From assembly GCA_038277395.1 (NCBI GenBank), contig CM076193.1:68106677-68170676 (forward strand): DNA of 64,000 nt, written 5' to 3'. The stretch is from Dryocosmus kuriphilus. Lineage: Eukaryota; Arthropoda; Insecta; Hymenoptera; Cynipidae. Of this stretch, positions 1 to 12,385 are shown piece after piece (position 1 is the stretch's first letter; each line of letters opens with the position of its first letter). The translations under genes were made by a program, and so were the position numbers. The notes under the pieces are model-generated. The model did no database searches and had not been told where the DNA came from. It worked only from the letters and a program-made list of their open reading frames with translations.

Positions 1-1440
1 GGGACCTATTCCTTAGTGGGTTCCCGCGTACAATTGAACATGTGCCGGGAAAGAACAATGCGTCACCCGACGCCTTGTTGCGGCAACCCAACCCAGAGGA
101 ACTTTTGCCCAGCGAACCAGACATGGCAGCCATGTTGCCACCCACTTGCGGCACTACCCCCACTGACACCTCTATCATAGTAACAGTTCTCAGTGCATTT
201 GCCCGACTGCCCCTCTTTCAAGAAATCGTTGAAGCTCAGGAAGAGGACCCGGTCATCACCAGAAACGTTATCCGATGGCGTAAGCTACAACAACTCCCAC
301 AAACAACGGTCGATGAAGAAGCCTTCCTCGCCTGAAACCGCCTGACAGACAAAGATATTTGGCGAAGGACGTCCAGCAAGACAAATGGAGGCTTCAGGTT
401 CTCGAGACCTTACGTTCCAGAGTGATATGGGAATATCACGACGCAGCCCTTGCCGTCCATCCCGACACCGACCAACCGATCAGATCAATCCAGGAGCTGT
501 TCCTTTGCTCGGAATGAATCGTCAAATTCTTCGCTACGTATCCGGCTTTCACATCTGCATATGTTGCAAGCTGGTTCGTGGACGCCACCCCGATAACCAA
601 CGCCCTCGCCCCGCACGACGAGCATGGGACACAGTTACCGCCGACCTCATGGGGCCTAACCATGCACCAATCAAGGCCACCGCTTCAAACTCATCGTGAT
701 CGACCTATTCACACGCTGGGTCGAAGCATTTCCCCTCAGGGCCTCCGATGCCCCCAAAATCACAAAGAAATTAGAAGAAGAAGTCTTGAGCAGGTATGGC
801 TGCCCTCGCCGTATTCTAAGCGACAACGCTCTGCAATTCACTGGCCATACTTGGGCCAAGTGATCGGTGGGGTTGCGAATTATAGACGACGCCCGTCTAT
901 CATCCAAGAGCAAACCCCACCGAACGACGGAATCAGGAGCTAAAGAGGGAATCAGATTACGATTGCACGAGGATAACCAGCGAACCTGGGACAAGTATCT
1001 ACCTGAGTTACTTTTCGGCCTTCGTAGGAAACGTAGTGCAGCTACCGAAGTCACTCTCCTCACGGGGAAGAAGATTCTTCGCCCGGGGGAGTGGAACTTG
1101 GAACAAACCCCAGGCGAACTACAGCCGAGAGACGAATAGCATAACAGAGAAGAAGAAGCCCGATTACGGCAGGCATCCTATCAAGCCCGATGTGCTGCCG
1201 CACCCACCCGGCCAGGGTTCTTCACCGGCGACTGGGTATACGTGCCAAACCACAAACTCTCGGACGATGCTGCGAGGTACAACGCAAAACTGCCTCCAGC
1301 CAGGCTTGGGCCCTTCCAGGTCCTGAATCACATTGATGGTGATGTATACTGGGCCTGGAAAGAAAGCAACGCCCAAAAGTTACACGGGAGTACCTTGACA
1401 CCCGCACCATGACAACAACACCTAACCGTCCAGGAGGACA
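1..1440 (+). pseudogene. Decayed Ty3/gypsy pol: end of RNase H and integrase
   Basis: Remnant of an LTR-retrotransposon polyprotein that would copy and integrate element DNA. The frame at 42-335 opens with the RNase H exit motif EHVPGKN followed by DALLRQ, the usual RNase H/integrase junction. Integrase pieces follow in shifting frames: TVTADLMGP near 631-659 (first catalytic Asp), ILSDNALQFTG near 811-843 (second Asp), and a C-terminal GDWVYV...LGPFQVL module near 1225-1340. No single frame spans the region, so several frameshifts and stops have accumulated. The upstream RT and gag lie outside the window. Gypsy assignment is confident, the clade is not. It is unrelated in sequence to the errantivirus-like element at 42 kb. 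Confidence 0.75.
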
Positions 1441-1484
1441 AACAGGATGCCGCCGAACAGGCGCATTTAGCTACCGGATCTATG

Positions 1485-1706
1485 GCCGAAGTCTTCGGCG
1501 ATGACGAAGACGATTACCCTGGCGAAACCGTCGTCAGGGAGGAGACAGATGACGACAGCTCGTCTCATCCACCAAAAATTGCCGAAAACTTCGGCGGAGA
1601 TGAAGACGAATACCCTGGCGAAACCGTCGTCAGGGAGGAGACGGGTGACGAAAGCTCGTCTCATCCACTAAAATTTGCCGAAAGCGTCGGCGGAGAGCCG
1701 AGCTAG
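1485..1706 (+). repeat. 96-bp in-frame acidic tandem repeat
   Basis: Two full units start at 1485 and 1581 and a partial third starts at 1677, so the period is exactly 96 bp or 32 codons. Each unit begins GCCGAA...TTCGGC or a near match, a short inverted repeat. The open frame 1482-1706 reads acidic peptide units containing YPGETVVREET and SSSHP. It directly follows the integrase C-terminal remnant, so it may be a repeat-expanded tail of the gypsy polyprotein or its 3' untranslated region. No known domain is recognised. Confidence 0.7.
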
Positions 1707-2100
1707 ACAGCCGGCAACATCAACAATGAACCGTACGAGAACTTCGTCGAAACTTCGGCGGAGAGGAGCACGCGCACGCCACTGTAGCCGACAACGGGGA
1801 GGAGATACGTGCGAGCCAGAGCGGGCGCCCGCGCCAACATTATGATGCCGCTGTGGAAGCGCATCACGACCATCGAGCATCTGAAGAGGATTGCGGTAAC
1901 GCCGCAGGAGGCGATACCACTTACGACCACGCGCTCCGGTGGAATACCGTGACGCGCGACGCCACGCTCCTCGGAAAAGGAAACGATAGGCGAGCGTAAA
2001 AACTGTATAGACGAGGCGAGCGCGAGCTCTTTCGTGTAGCTTAGTTAGGGCTGTCGCAAGACACCCGAAAAGAATAATGTATCTAGCAACTAAGAGGGTG
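1707..2100 (+). other. GC-rich tail of the gypsy remnant
   Basis: This stretch keeps the GC-rich composition of the gypsy remnant and is rich in CpG and GCG words. Composition then drops abruptly to strongly AT-rich at about 2100. It probably contains the 3' untranslated region or start of a 3' LTR, but no LTR partner is in the window, so the boundary is inferred from composition only. No gene is seen. Confidence 0.35.
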
Positions 2101-2800
2101 TCTACCGAAAGGCATGCAATAGTTTTTTCTATTACTGAATATTATACAGTTCTTTTAATTCCAAGTGATTTTTACATTAACATAATAAGTACTTGTTTAT
2201 GAAGTATAATTTTATAGTTCTTTCTATTACTCAATATTGTACAGATCTTTTAATAAGTTAAATTCCAAGTGATTTTTACATACAGATAATAAGTACCTGT
2301 TTATGAAATATAATTTTTGAAATATATATCTACTTCTTAGTTTCTTTCGCCCACACTCATTTTGGTTATTATAAGAAAATTAAAGACTCATTTTAGTTGT
2401 AGCATTTTCTAAGTGGTGGTCTATGGCTTGCAATCATAGATTGCAAAATTTTGAGTATTTTATTTAACAACAACCTTTACCTCCTTCTCCTCCTTCTCAG
2501 TAAATATAAACAAGTTTTGAGAAAGCTCATGCATGCAGATTGGACAACAGAATTATTTATATTAAAATCAAATAAGAAGTATTGAATCATTTACTTTGAA
2601 GCACTTTTGAAAGGTCAAATCATTCGATATTTATCTGGCACAAAAAGGTAACAAGAGCTGGGAAATAAACCGTTTGTAAATAGGTTAGGATTTGATGCTT
2701 CTCATAATAATTGGACAAGTAATTCAGATTTTTAAAATAGGTTCATTCTTCTATTACTAATGACAAACGCATGACTTAAAACACTCTAAATCTATGTTAT
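2101..2800. other. AT-rich DNA, no gene recognised
   Basis: Strongly AT-rich sequence with short direct repeats. Two related stretches, each an AATATTATACAG/AATATTGTACAG word followed by TTCCAAGTGATTTTTACAT, lie near 2137-2178 and 2229-2282. No ORF or RNA feature is supported. Confidence 0.5.
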
Positions 2801-2805
2801 AGCTT

Positions 2806-5075
2806 TTTAGGGATATGCTGTAATATAATTCAAAGAATTTTGTAAAACGTAAGAGTTATGTTGGTCGGTCTTTGATTTTATCAAAAAATTGAATGTTTAT
2901 ATATTCCATAAGTATGCGTCACTCGTCTCCAGTTACCTCTTTGTTTTTTTAATAACTAATTCCTTAGAGGATTTCTCTTTGATATTAGTTAACAGGAAGC
3001 TGACGTCATGAACAAAAACAGCTATGCGTCATACGTCTGACGTCATACCTTTGTTAGTTTTAATAAAAAATTCCTTATAATTTCTTCATTTTTCTCTTTA
3101 TCCGACAGACGAACATTACCAATAAATATAATAAAATTAATCTGATTTGAAATTATGTGATGCCAAGAGCAGGTAATGTGACACTCTCCTTTCAATATTT
3201 AAAATCATGCAACGCAATCAGATATGTTGAAAATCATATTATTAGATATCTCACAGATATTTGGGAAAGGCGTTAAATTATTTTTTACATATTCTGAACT
3301 CTATAATTGCTTTTCTAGTTATTTTTCTATTTAGCATGGATATGAACCCTTTTCCCAAGAATCATTTCCCCTTACAAAATTTCTATGAATCTGAGCATTC
3401 ATTGTTCACGAATGATATGAGTTAATGATCTCTCAGATGTAATATATTCAAAGAATCTGGAAAAACGTAAGTCTTATGTTGGCTATTGAACTAAAAATTT
3501 ATCAACACTGAATCGTTTAAACATTCAATAACCATGTGCGTTTCTTCTAGCCCCATTTCTTGGATATTTTTTAATAACTATTTCCTTGGCGGTTTTCCTT
3601 TGAGAAATCCAAAGATAGATGAGTTTCAACACTTATTTTAAAAAATTATATTGCAGTAGTTGATCTTGAAAAGTGTGACACCAAGCTCAGGTTAAACATG
3701 ATACATTTATTTTAATGTCTGAAATTATACAGCTTAATGAGAAATGTTAAAAATCACATTGTTCAATATCTTACAAACACAAGAAAATTACTTTAAATTA
3801 TTTTTTTCATATTCTAAGCTCTACAATTGCTTTTCTAATTATTTTTCTATTTAGAATTATTATTTACCAATGATATTAATGATCTCTCAGATGACGTTAT
3901 AGCATTTTAGGGATATGATGTAATATTTTTAAAGAATTTGGAAAAACGTAAGCCTTACGTTGGTTATTGAACTTAAAATTTATCTAAAGTGAATTCCTTA
4001 AACATTCAATTACTATGTGCCTTTCTTCTAGCCCTATTTCTTGGATATTTTTTAGTTACTAGTTCCTTAGTGATTCTCCTTTGTTATTTACCGATAGATG
4101 AGTTTTTAACACCGACTAAAATTATATTACGGTAATTTATGTTGAATTGTGACGTCACGAGTAGGCTAAACATGATACACTTATTTTCAGGTCTAAAATC
4201 ATACAGCTTGATCAGAAATGTTGAAAATCACATTGTTCAATATCTTGCAAATACAAGGAAAATACTTTAAATTACTTTTTGCATATATTCTAATGTCGAC
4301 AATCGCTTTTCTAATTATTTTTCTATTTAGCATGGACATAAAGGCCTTTTACCAAGAATTGCATTATTAACATTGCAAACTTCTATAAAACATAATCTAT
4401 TGTTTTTACCGATAATAATATTGATCTCTCAGATGACGTTACAGCATTTTAGGGATATGATATAATGTTTTCAAAGAATTTGTAAACACGTAAGTCTTAC
4501 AATGGTTATTGAACTTGAAATTTATCAACAGTGAATTTTTTAAGCATTCGATAACTATGTGCCTTTCCTCGAACCCAATTTCTTGGATATTTTTTAATAA
4601 CTAATTGCTACGCGGTTCTCCTTTGATATTTATCGATAGGTGAGTTTCAACACTGATTTAACAAAATTATGCTACAGTAGTTTATTTTGAAAAGGTGGCA
4701 TCAAGAGCAACTTAAACAGGATACAATTATTTTAATTTTTAAAATCATACACCTTGATGAGAAATGTTGAAAATCACATTGCTGTATAGCTCACAAATAC
4801 ACAGAAATGACTTGAAATTATTTTTGCATATTCTGAGCTCTACAATTGCTCTTTTAATTATTTTTCTATTTAGCATGGACATGAACACTTTTCCCAAGAA
4901 TCACACTATTAAACTTGCAAATTTCCATAAAATTAAGAATTTTTTTTTAACAATAATATTATTGATCTCTCAGATCACTTTATAGCATTCTAGGGATATG
5001 ACCTAATATTTTGAAAGAATTTGGAAAAACGCAAGTCTTACTTTGTTATTGGACTTAAAATTTATCAAGAAATGA
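2806..5075. repeat. AT-rich tandem repeat, about 540-bp unit, four to five diverged copies
   Basis: The anchor word TTAGGGATATG with flanking AAGAATTTGGAAAAACGTAAG recurs at about 2806, 3906, 4448 and 4988, with a degenerate copy near 3425. That gives a unit of roughly 540-550 bp. A second shared block (CATACAGCTTGAT...GAAATGTTGAAAATCACATT) recurs near 3183, 3710, 4189 and 4735. A third (TTCTTGGATATTTTTTAATAACTA) occurs once per unit. Units are diverged by substitutions and indels. The ORFs inside are not conserved between units, so I regard it as noncoding, a satellite-like or element-internal repeat. Confidence 0.75.
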
Positions 5076-5147
5076 GTAAAGTATTATTTTTGAAATCGTA
5101 AAATCTTCAATAAAATGCATTCTGATATTCTTGTGTTTTATATACAC

Positions 5148-5170
5148 TGGGGTTATTATTATTATTATTA
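5148..5170. repeat. (ATT)n tract at the 3' end of Dong-like LINE A
   Basis: Short ATT trinucleotide run immediately downstream, in minus-strand orientation, of LINE A. Similar tracts border the two other Dong-like insertions to the right. Dong-type LINEs are known to insert into (TAA)n repeats, so this can be a target or tail remnant. Confidence 0.7.
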
Positions 5171-7880
5171 TGAGGGAAGTTGTAACTACGCAATATACTT
5201 CTGCTCCTTTTGGCCAGAGGTAAGCAAGATTGGGAATCTTTTGCGAGGTGACTGTCTGAACACAGTTATTTTTCTTTCGCACATACCGCCGATGTCCTTA
5301 CAAGATGGACTTTGCATCCTGGATATAGCCTACCCAATTCAAAAAGCAGATCTTGATATTTATTCCGCTTCTCTTCCTCCTTCGATGTAATATTACCATC
5401 AGCTGGCGCCGAAAACTCAATCACATGAATGACCTTAGTCTTCAGTTCATGGAGGACAATAAGAGGCTTCGCCACACTGATACAGTGAGTAGTGGAGAAC
5501 GAAAAGTTCCAGTAGATCTTACACTGGTGATTTTCTGCGACGGACTCTAGGTCCCCTTGGGTCTATGGCAAAACGGGTGTTTCATCGACACCATAGAAGT
5601 GCTGAGGATGGTAATACAGCACTTTGGGAGCCGTACCGTGACTCTCAATGTACCCGTAACGCGCCTATTTTAAGCATACACTCAGGATATGCCTGACAAT
5701 TTCTGGCCCTTGTTTGCATGCTCGGCAGTTGGTATCGCCGACAGATATATTCATGACACGATCTCGGTACACCAAGGTGTCGATAACGCAGTCCTGATAT
5801 GTAAAAAAGAATACCTCAATCTCCGATCTCAGTCTAGCGCACCTGAGAAACCTGTTAGACAAGCCCCTCGATATTTCTCCTCTACGTATTACTTCGTAGA
5901 ACTGACGCGAAGTAGCCTGTCGACATGCTCCTTCAGTAGAAGCGAGTGTTCTGCTTCCTTCACACGGCTTTTGAGTACAGAAGGTCACGGCGATGCAAGG
6001 CAACGTGTGTTGTCGCCGGAATCAAACCGGAGACCGACAATTGAACAGACTGTTGTCAAGACATTTCTCTGATAAAGATACTCCAAACTCAATAGTCCTC
6101 TTCCTCCTTGATCTCGCGGAAGGTACATTCGAGGTACGGAAGACCTAGGATGATGATTTCGATTGATTTTCATCATTTTACGCGTTTTTAAGTCAACATC
6201 GTTCAACTCATTGACGTTCCACTTTATTGCCCCAAACGTGTACTGCAGTATAGGAGGGGCAAGCATATTGGTCGCCTGGATCTTATTTGTCCCAGATAAC
6301 ACAGAAGCCCAAATTTTTCTGAGAATTTGACGATAACTTCTTTGGAGAGTCACTTTTACTACACGCACATCTTGGGTTTCCGCTTGCGGAATATCAAGAT
6401 ATGCGTATGTCTCTCCATTACCAAGATGATGAATGGTATTTCCGCCTATAAGCTGAATATCTTTATCGTTACACGAGGATCCTTCTACTAGCCTTCCTTT
6501 CCAGAGGTAGACGCACGCACATTTGTGGAGACCAAAGGTCATTCCGATCGCCTGGGAGTATTTACTTACTCCTTTATTTTTACTCTTTTATTTACTCTTA
6601 TGTTGTCTTTTTTTTGGCGGAAAAAATAGATATCCACAGCGATTCTCCCGGAGCACAATGGTTCAAGGCAAGAGGGAGATGCAGAAGAGAAGCGCACTGA
6701 GACAGTCTCCTTGAAAGACTCCTCTCCTGTAGGTGACACAGTTTGTGGTCACCTGTCTGTTGTCAGCTTTTACGACAAATCACTTCCGCCAAAAAAGCAT
6801 CAGCTCCCTTATGCATCTCAATATGCTTGGATCTACCATCAGGCACTCAAGAAACTTAATGATCAGCTCGTGTTTCTTAGAATCAAATGCCTTGCGATAG
6901 TCAATCCAAGCCATGGAATGGTTGCTTCGATACCGAATCAAATCTTGGGTCACACATCTGTCTATTAACAAGTTCCCCCTGCAACCTGCCATGCCTCTCT
7001 TGCATCCGCGTTGTTCAACTACTGCACTCCACACTGGATCAATAGATCTTAATATCCTCTTCTTAAGAGTGCCAGTGAGTAGCTTGTAACAGGTGTTCAA
7101 ACAAGCTATGGGTCTGTAGTTCCTTGGATTCGACATGTCTCCGGCTTTTGGAATCAGTGACGTACTTCCCTCCACCAAGCACTGCGGAACAGATTGTTCA
7201 CCGTTACGGAATGAACTGAATATACAGGCCAGATATTTGTGAGTGGAACGAAATTTCTTCCACCAGAAATTGTTAATTTTATCTGGACCCGGCGCTGAAA
7301 AGTTCTTAATCGTAAAGACTACTTTTTTCACTTCTTCCGCAAGAGTTTCGAAAGAGCGTTATATTTGCAGCGTCTTCATTCAGCACACAAGTCTCTCCAG
7401 ATACCCCCTTCCAGAAGAGCTCGATCGCTTCTCAATTGGGTGGTTTTTTGACGGCGCTTGACTCATTTTTAGACGAACGGAAAGGACTAGTAGTAAAGAT
7501 GGAATTTTGTTGCATCTTTTTATCCCGCTGTTCAAGAAGCTGCTTTGCTGTTACAAGAGCTGTTATCTTTTGCGTCCACTGCTATTTGATGGTCAGTATC
7601 TTGCACTTGTTCAGTGTGTGATAAGTTCTCCTCAAAGTTTGAGCAAACGATCTAACGTTTGGTGTGAATTTTTTGTTTGATATTGTGTACGCGATTATAC
7701 ACTGAACATGCGACGAATGCTGTCTCGCCACCTCAGTTCTAGCCTGAAGCTGTAGAATACGTCTGCGAGTCGTGCTTACATGCTCAGAAGTATCATGACT
7801 TCTTCCGTCACGAAGCATAGACACCGCCTTATCGTAAATTGCATAGTTTAGAGTCCAGAGATTTACATCTTAGGGGTTTA
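5171..7880 (-). pseudogene. Dong/R4-like LINE A (RT with C-terminal restriction-like endonuclease), decayed
   Basis: Minus-strand non-LTR retrotransposon broken into several frames. From 5' to 3' it carries an N-terminal segment (7582-7824) and RT motifs at 6780-7331: GPDKIN, NYRPIACLNTCYKLLTG, MAWIDYRKAFDS. A connecting region follows at 5985-6542, then a CCHC-type motif (CRACKQGPEIVRHILSVC) near 5668-5720. The restriction-like endonuclease remnant at 5266-5475 contains VIEFSAPADGN and NKYQDLL. The endonuclease Pro-Asp pair reads Pro-Leu here, while a sister fragment at 22.8 kb keeps KPDIVL, so this copy has lost a catalytic residue. The RT YxDD segment is not seen intact. The element is an inactive relic. 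Confidence 0.8.
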
Positions 7881-7889
7881 GATTAGATA

Positions 7890-7937
7890 GATTATTATTA
7901 ATTAATATTATTATTACTATTATTATTATTATTATTA
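7890..7937. repeat. (TTA)n tract between two Dong-like LINEs
   Basis: Imperfect TTA/ATT microsatellite lying exactly between the 5' end of LINE A (to the left) and the 3' end of LINE B (to the right), both on the minus strand. It is consistent with insertion of LINEs into a shared TAA-repeat target. Confidence 0.8.
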
Positions 7938-8215
7938 TGGGCCCACCTCCTCCCACAGGTACTCATAACCCGGTACTTCGCTACCAAATACGGTCGCGAA
8001 GGCGGCAAGTGCTTAGTAGATTCGTTTGTGTCAGATGCGGTTTCAAAAATTATTCTGCTTCCGCATTCGTCAAATAATTAAAATAATCGTGCTTCGGACC
8101 ATGAAGCATCGCAGCTTTTGCTCAGGCGTAAGGTGATGCCTGAAGTATGAGGTGTTTTTCTGAATTGAGGAAATTGACAAATGTCTCAAACAGACGCCTG
8201 AAGAACCATTGCTCG

Positions 8216-8246
<31 letters not shown>

Positions 8247-11200
8247 GAACAATGCTCCCTTACAGGCAACATTATCAGAGACATTTGTCCTCAATTCTTT
8301 TTTAATGTTATAAATTTCAAACGATATTGCTTATCCCAGGTGCCAAGGGGGCCAAAAGCACTCCCCAAAGAGAGAGATAGCGAGGGAGAGAAAGTCAGAG
8401 ACATACCTGGGAATGGAAACCAGATTATTCGTCAAGATTTCTTAAACCAGCTTCTGAGACCAACGACTCAATTAATATGATAATATTTCGAGCGGTAGAC
8501 AACACACATAACTTCACAAACGTACACGGACATACACGACACGATAGCGAACATAATAATAATGATAATAACAAGAACAAAAATAACTAAAAGTCACAAG
8601 ACATGATAATAAAACTAAATAAAACTCTGTCAAAAAAAAATTTTTTTAATATTAAAAGTGCATAACGTGGGGATGTCTAATTTTAAATGGTACGTGGGGT
8701 AGCCTTTTTGACAGAAGACGATTAGCCGCTATCATTGGTAACGCCCATAAAACTCCGGACGATGCGGCAGGTTTTAAGCAATATCGCCTTCTGCATAAGA
8801 TGTAAAAATTTCCCAGCTCCCAAGTCTTCCAAGTGCTGGATGCATCTCACGTGAACGTTCCCTGTGGAGGAGATTACTACCGGGTGAAGGGTGACCTTCC
8901 TCACCCTCCACACGGCCATGATCTCCTGCCGTAACTCCGCATACTTCTGGATCTTCTCAGTGTATCGAAGTTGGATATTGTGGTTTAAGGGAACACTAAT
9001 GTCAATAATTCTGACATGTTGCTCATGTTTGTTCCACCAGAGGACGTCTGGGCGATTATGCCTGACCAGGTGGTCTGTCAGAATAGTCCTGTCTTAGTAG
9101 AGGAGATGGTGTTCGTTCTCTAGTACTCTTACAGGGGAGTGTTTATAATAAGGCTTACGTTCCTCTAGCAAACCAAGACTTAGCGCAATCTGTTGGTGGA
9201 TAATCCCTGCAGCATCATTGTGTCTGCGGGTATATTCTTGCGAGGCAAGCATCGTACAGCCATCAATGATGTGCTCGATTGTCTCATTTGGATTACCACA
9301 GAGGCGGCATTTATCAATGACCGCCTTAAAATTGAGGATATGCTTTTGGTAGTTCCTCGTGTTCATTACCCCATCTTGGATAGCAATAACGAACCCCTCC
9401 GTTTCCGGAAAGAGTTCTCCCCGCTTTAGCCAGAGGTTTGAAGCATTAGTATCTACACATGGAAGATATAGTATTTGAGGGTGCTTTCCATGCAGTTGCT
9501 TACCACGCCATTGAGCATTAAGTTGTTCAACAGTTAGGTGTCCGATGTTTTGGTAATCAGCAACTGCAAGCTTAAGAGGGGTGTACAGGTCTACTCTACA
9601 GATGTAGTCGTAGAGTGGGATATTCGTCCTTTTGAGGAAGTATTCGCGTAGCTGTGTAACCTGTGAGTCACAAAGCCTTCGAACGTCCAAAACCCCTCTA
9701 CCCCCAGCTTGCGCGGTAGGACTATTCTCTCCACAGCCGTCCTCTCGTGATGCATCCGATGCTCAGACATTTTCACGAGGATGATTCGGTTTAAAGCCTC
9801 AAGATCTGTTTCAGACCACAATAATAACCCAAAGGAGTATGTTAGGAGAGGGATAGCAAAGGTGTTAATTGCTCTGGTGATGTTCTTAGCAGTGAGACCG
9901 AGACCGGTAGACATGATCGAACTCAGTCGTCTCGAAAAGAAAGTCTTAAGGGCCTTTTTCATTGCAGACAGGAGTGGTCCTCTTGCCTGCAATATACCGA
10001 GATACCTATGCGACTCCCCAACAATCATCGTATGTATTATATCATGATCATCCGCCTCCAGTGGTGTGATCATCTCTCCACGGGATAAATGCAGTTTCCT
10101 GCATTTATCCAGGCGCAGATTCATCCTGATGTCGCTGGAAAACTGCAGTAAGATGTTGAGAGAGTCTCAAAGCTTGGACTATGAGCCAGCATAAATCTTA
10201 AGGTCATCCATATAAAGGAGGTGAGTGAGCTGAGATTCAGACACTCCCGCCATAATATTGAACCCATAGGACATGGTGTTAAGTGTCCTGCTTAAAGGGT
10301 TTAAGGCTAAACAGAACCATAATGAACTGAAACAGTCACCTTGGAAGATACCTCGGTTAATTGACAAGGACTGAGTGTCCCTCGCGGCTTTACGACTAAA
10401 ACACCTGATTTTCGTGCACCAGGTGCTCATTGCGTGATACAGAAGTTGAATCACACGTGGACAGATCTTATATATCCTTAGGACCTCAAGCAAATAGTCG
10501 TGGGACACCGAGGGAAAAGCCTGTTTATAGTCAATGTAGGCCATGTGCAAATTACGTTGGTGGTGCTTCGCATGCAACACGGCCACAGTGTCAATTGTAA
10601 CCAAGGCCTTGCAACCACGGAAGCCTCTACAGCAACCCTTTTGTTCTTGTGTGAGGACGTTGTTCTCCTCACAATGTTTGTAGATGCCTTCAGATATAAT
10701 AGCCGTGAGACACTTGTAGAGTGCGGAAAGGCAGGCAATTGGTCGATAGTCTTTAGGACTATTAGGATCTGCTTTTTTTGGTATCATATACGTGACTCCC
10801 TCCGTCATGAAGGAAGGCATAAGTTCCGGATTGTCTAGAATGGCCTGAAGAGCGCCTGCAAGGGCGGGGTGCAAAGCCACCAGATACTTGTACCGTAAGC
10901 TGTGCACCCCGTCCGGACAAGCCGCCTTCCAGTTCTTTGCCCTCTTTAGGATGCGAGTAACCTCAGAAGCTGTGATAGATAGATCATCCATCGCAGGCAG
11001 TTCTGAAACTCTGTCCTTTTCGAGGTCAAGCCACGGCGTGTCCAGATCACTCGACACATGATACCTGACCAATATCCAGCCATCTCCTCAGCACTTGGGG
11101 GTTCACTGGCATTATTAATTTCCCCATCAGAAAGTTTACGGTAAAATTTCTTTTCATTGTGTAGGAAGGTCTTGTTGTCATAACCTCTTGCGGTAGACCG

Positions 11201-11955
11201 CTTGAAGCGTCGCAGACGGGCTGACAAGACCATGAACCTTTGTCTAAAGTAGTCAATTACTTCGTCCAGATCTTTAGATATTCTTGGATTGATGTTAAGT
11301 GGACGAAGGATTTCCTCCACGTGGCGAGTCAGCTTCTGTGCCCGATTGCCCTTTCTAAATTGGTACAACCGACCAAGTTTAGCTCTTATTTTGCTGACTT
11401 CGTTTTGAAGCCTAAACTTCCACGGAGGATCTGAGTTACTACTGGGGAAGTAGGTGTTATTTCCCCTAGGCTTGATTTTGATGCTCAACGTCCTGGCACA
11501 CGCGACGGCAGCGCAATATGCAATAGTCTGCAGCTGCTGTAAGCTCATGTCTTGACGCAGGAACAGAGACAATATATGGTTATTTAAGCTGCCAACTAAC
11601 CGGAGAGGGTCGCTGTTAATCCTAAATTTTGGAAGACCGCTCCTTTGGGATGGTTCCTGTTCCGTAAACTCTATGATAGCATCAGTGAAGTACCCTAAAA
11701 GACGCAAGCTCTCCTCATTGAGCTCTTCAGTCGGGTCGGCAAGGGCCTGGTCCACGGGATGAAGCCCTAAAGACTGACGACTATGTGACAGTCTTCGTTC
11801 CACATCCCCCGGGTCAAGCTCCTGGCCATTTGTAGCGTCTTGTATTTCAGGCAGAATCTCCCGCTCGACCGCCTCCATGGGGCTCATTTCGGGGATCGCC
11901 AGTTTTTGTTGCACTCGCCTCTTGATATTTTCAATTTCGACCACGGAAAGGAGCT
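7938..11955 (-). pseudogene. Dong/R4-like LINE B, near full length with frameshifts and one stop
   Basis: Minus-strand LINE of about 4 kb. An N-terminal domain at 10946-11944 (332 aa) precedes the RT at 10179-11072 with CPDGVH, YRPIACLSALYKCLTA, MAYIDYKQAFPSV, NRGIFQGDCFSSL and the catalytic box HLLYMDDLKIY. A thumb-like region at 9591-10124 and a C-terminal region at 9094-9690 follow, the latter with zinc motif CRLCGNPNETIEHIIDGC. The restriction-like endonuclease continues from 9093 down to about 8722 after a single TAA, with RPDVL and IIDISVP, so the PD...D catalytic pattern is kept. Junctions near 11.0, 10.15 and 9.65 kb are frameshifts or stops. The 3' part holds a poly-T run at 8218-8244. 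It is better preserved than LINE A and a different subfamily. Confidence 0.85.
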
Positions 11956-11976
11956 AACGACGCCCAATTGAGCGGA

Positions 11977-11978
<2 letters not shown>

Positions 11979-12014
<36 letters not shown>
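11979..12014. repeat. (TTA)n tract at the 5' side of LINE B
   Basis: Perfect TTA trinucleotide array of about 12 units. It separates the 5' end of LINE B from a truncated third Dong-like copy. Together with the tract at 7890-7937 it brackets LINE B. Confidence 0.9.
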
Positions 12015-12385
12015 GTGAGAGAAGTTGTAGGCTTCGGAAGCTTCGATCATCGTTTCTCTGAGTAGAAAAACCAATCCCAAAGCAACTGCAGCATATACGT
12101 CATCCACTTCTGCTCTTTCTATCCAGAAGGTAAGCAAGAGTGGGAATTTTTTTGCGAGGTGACTGCGCTGAACACTGTCATTTTTCTTTCGCACATACCG
12201 CGGATGTCCTTACGAGGCGAGCGAAAGTGTTGAAGGTGGAAAACTCACAACCTTGGATGTTTTTTAGAGTTACCAATCTAGATATTACATATTACAAGGT
12301 ACAGTGTTGTACAGTTTTACCATCAGCTGGCGCCGAAAACTCAATCACATGAATGACCTTGAGGCCAGACATGCTCAGACGCCCC
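12015..12385 (-). pseudogene. Dong-like LINE C, 5'-truncated 3' fragment
   Basis: The segment matches the 3' part of LINE A. The GCGAGGTGAC...TTTTTCTTTCGCACATACCG block at 12155-12200 parallels 5243-5288. The ACCATCAGCTGGCGCC block near 12319 parallels 5395 and is followed by the same AACTCAATCACATGAATGACCTT. Only the last few hundred bases of the LINE are present, ending in the (TTA)n tract to the left. Minus-strand orientation is the same as A and B. Confidence 0.75.
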
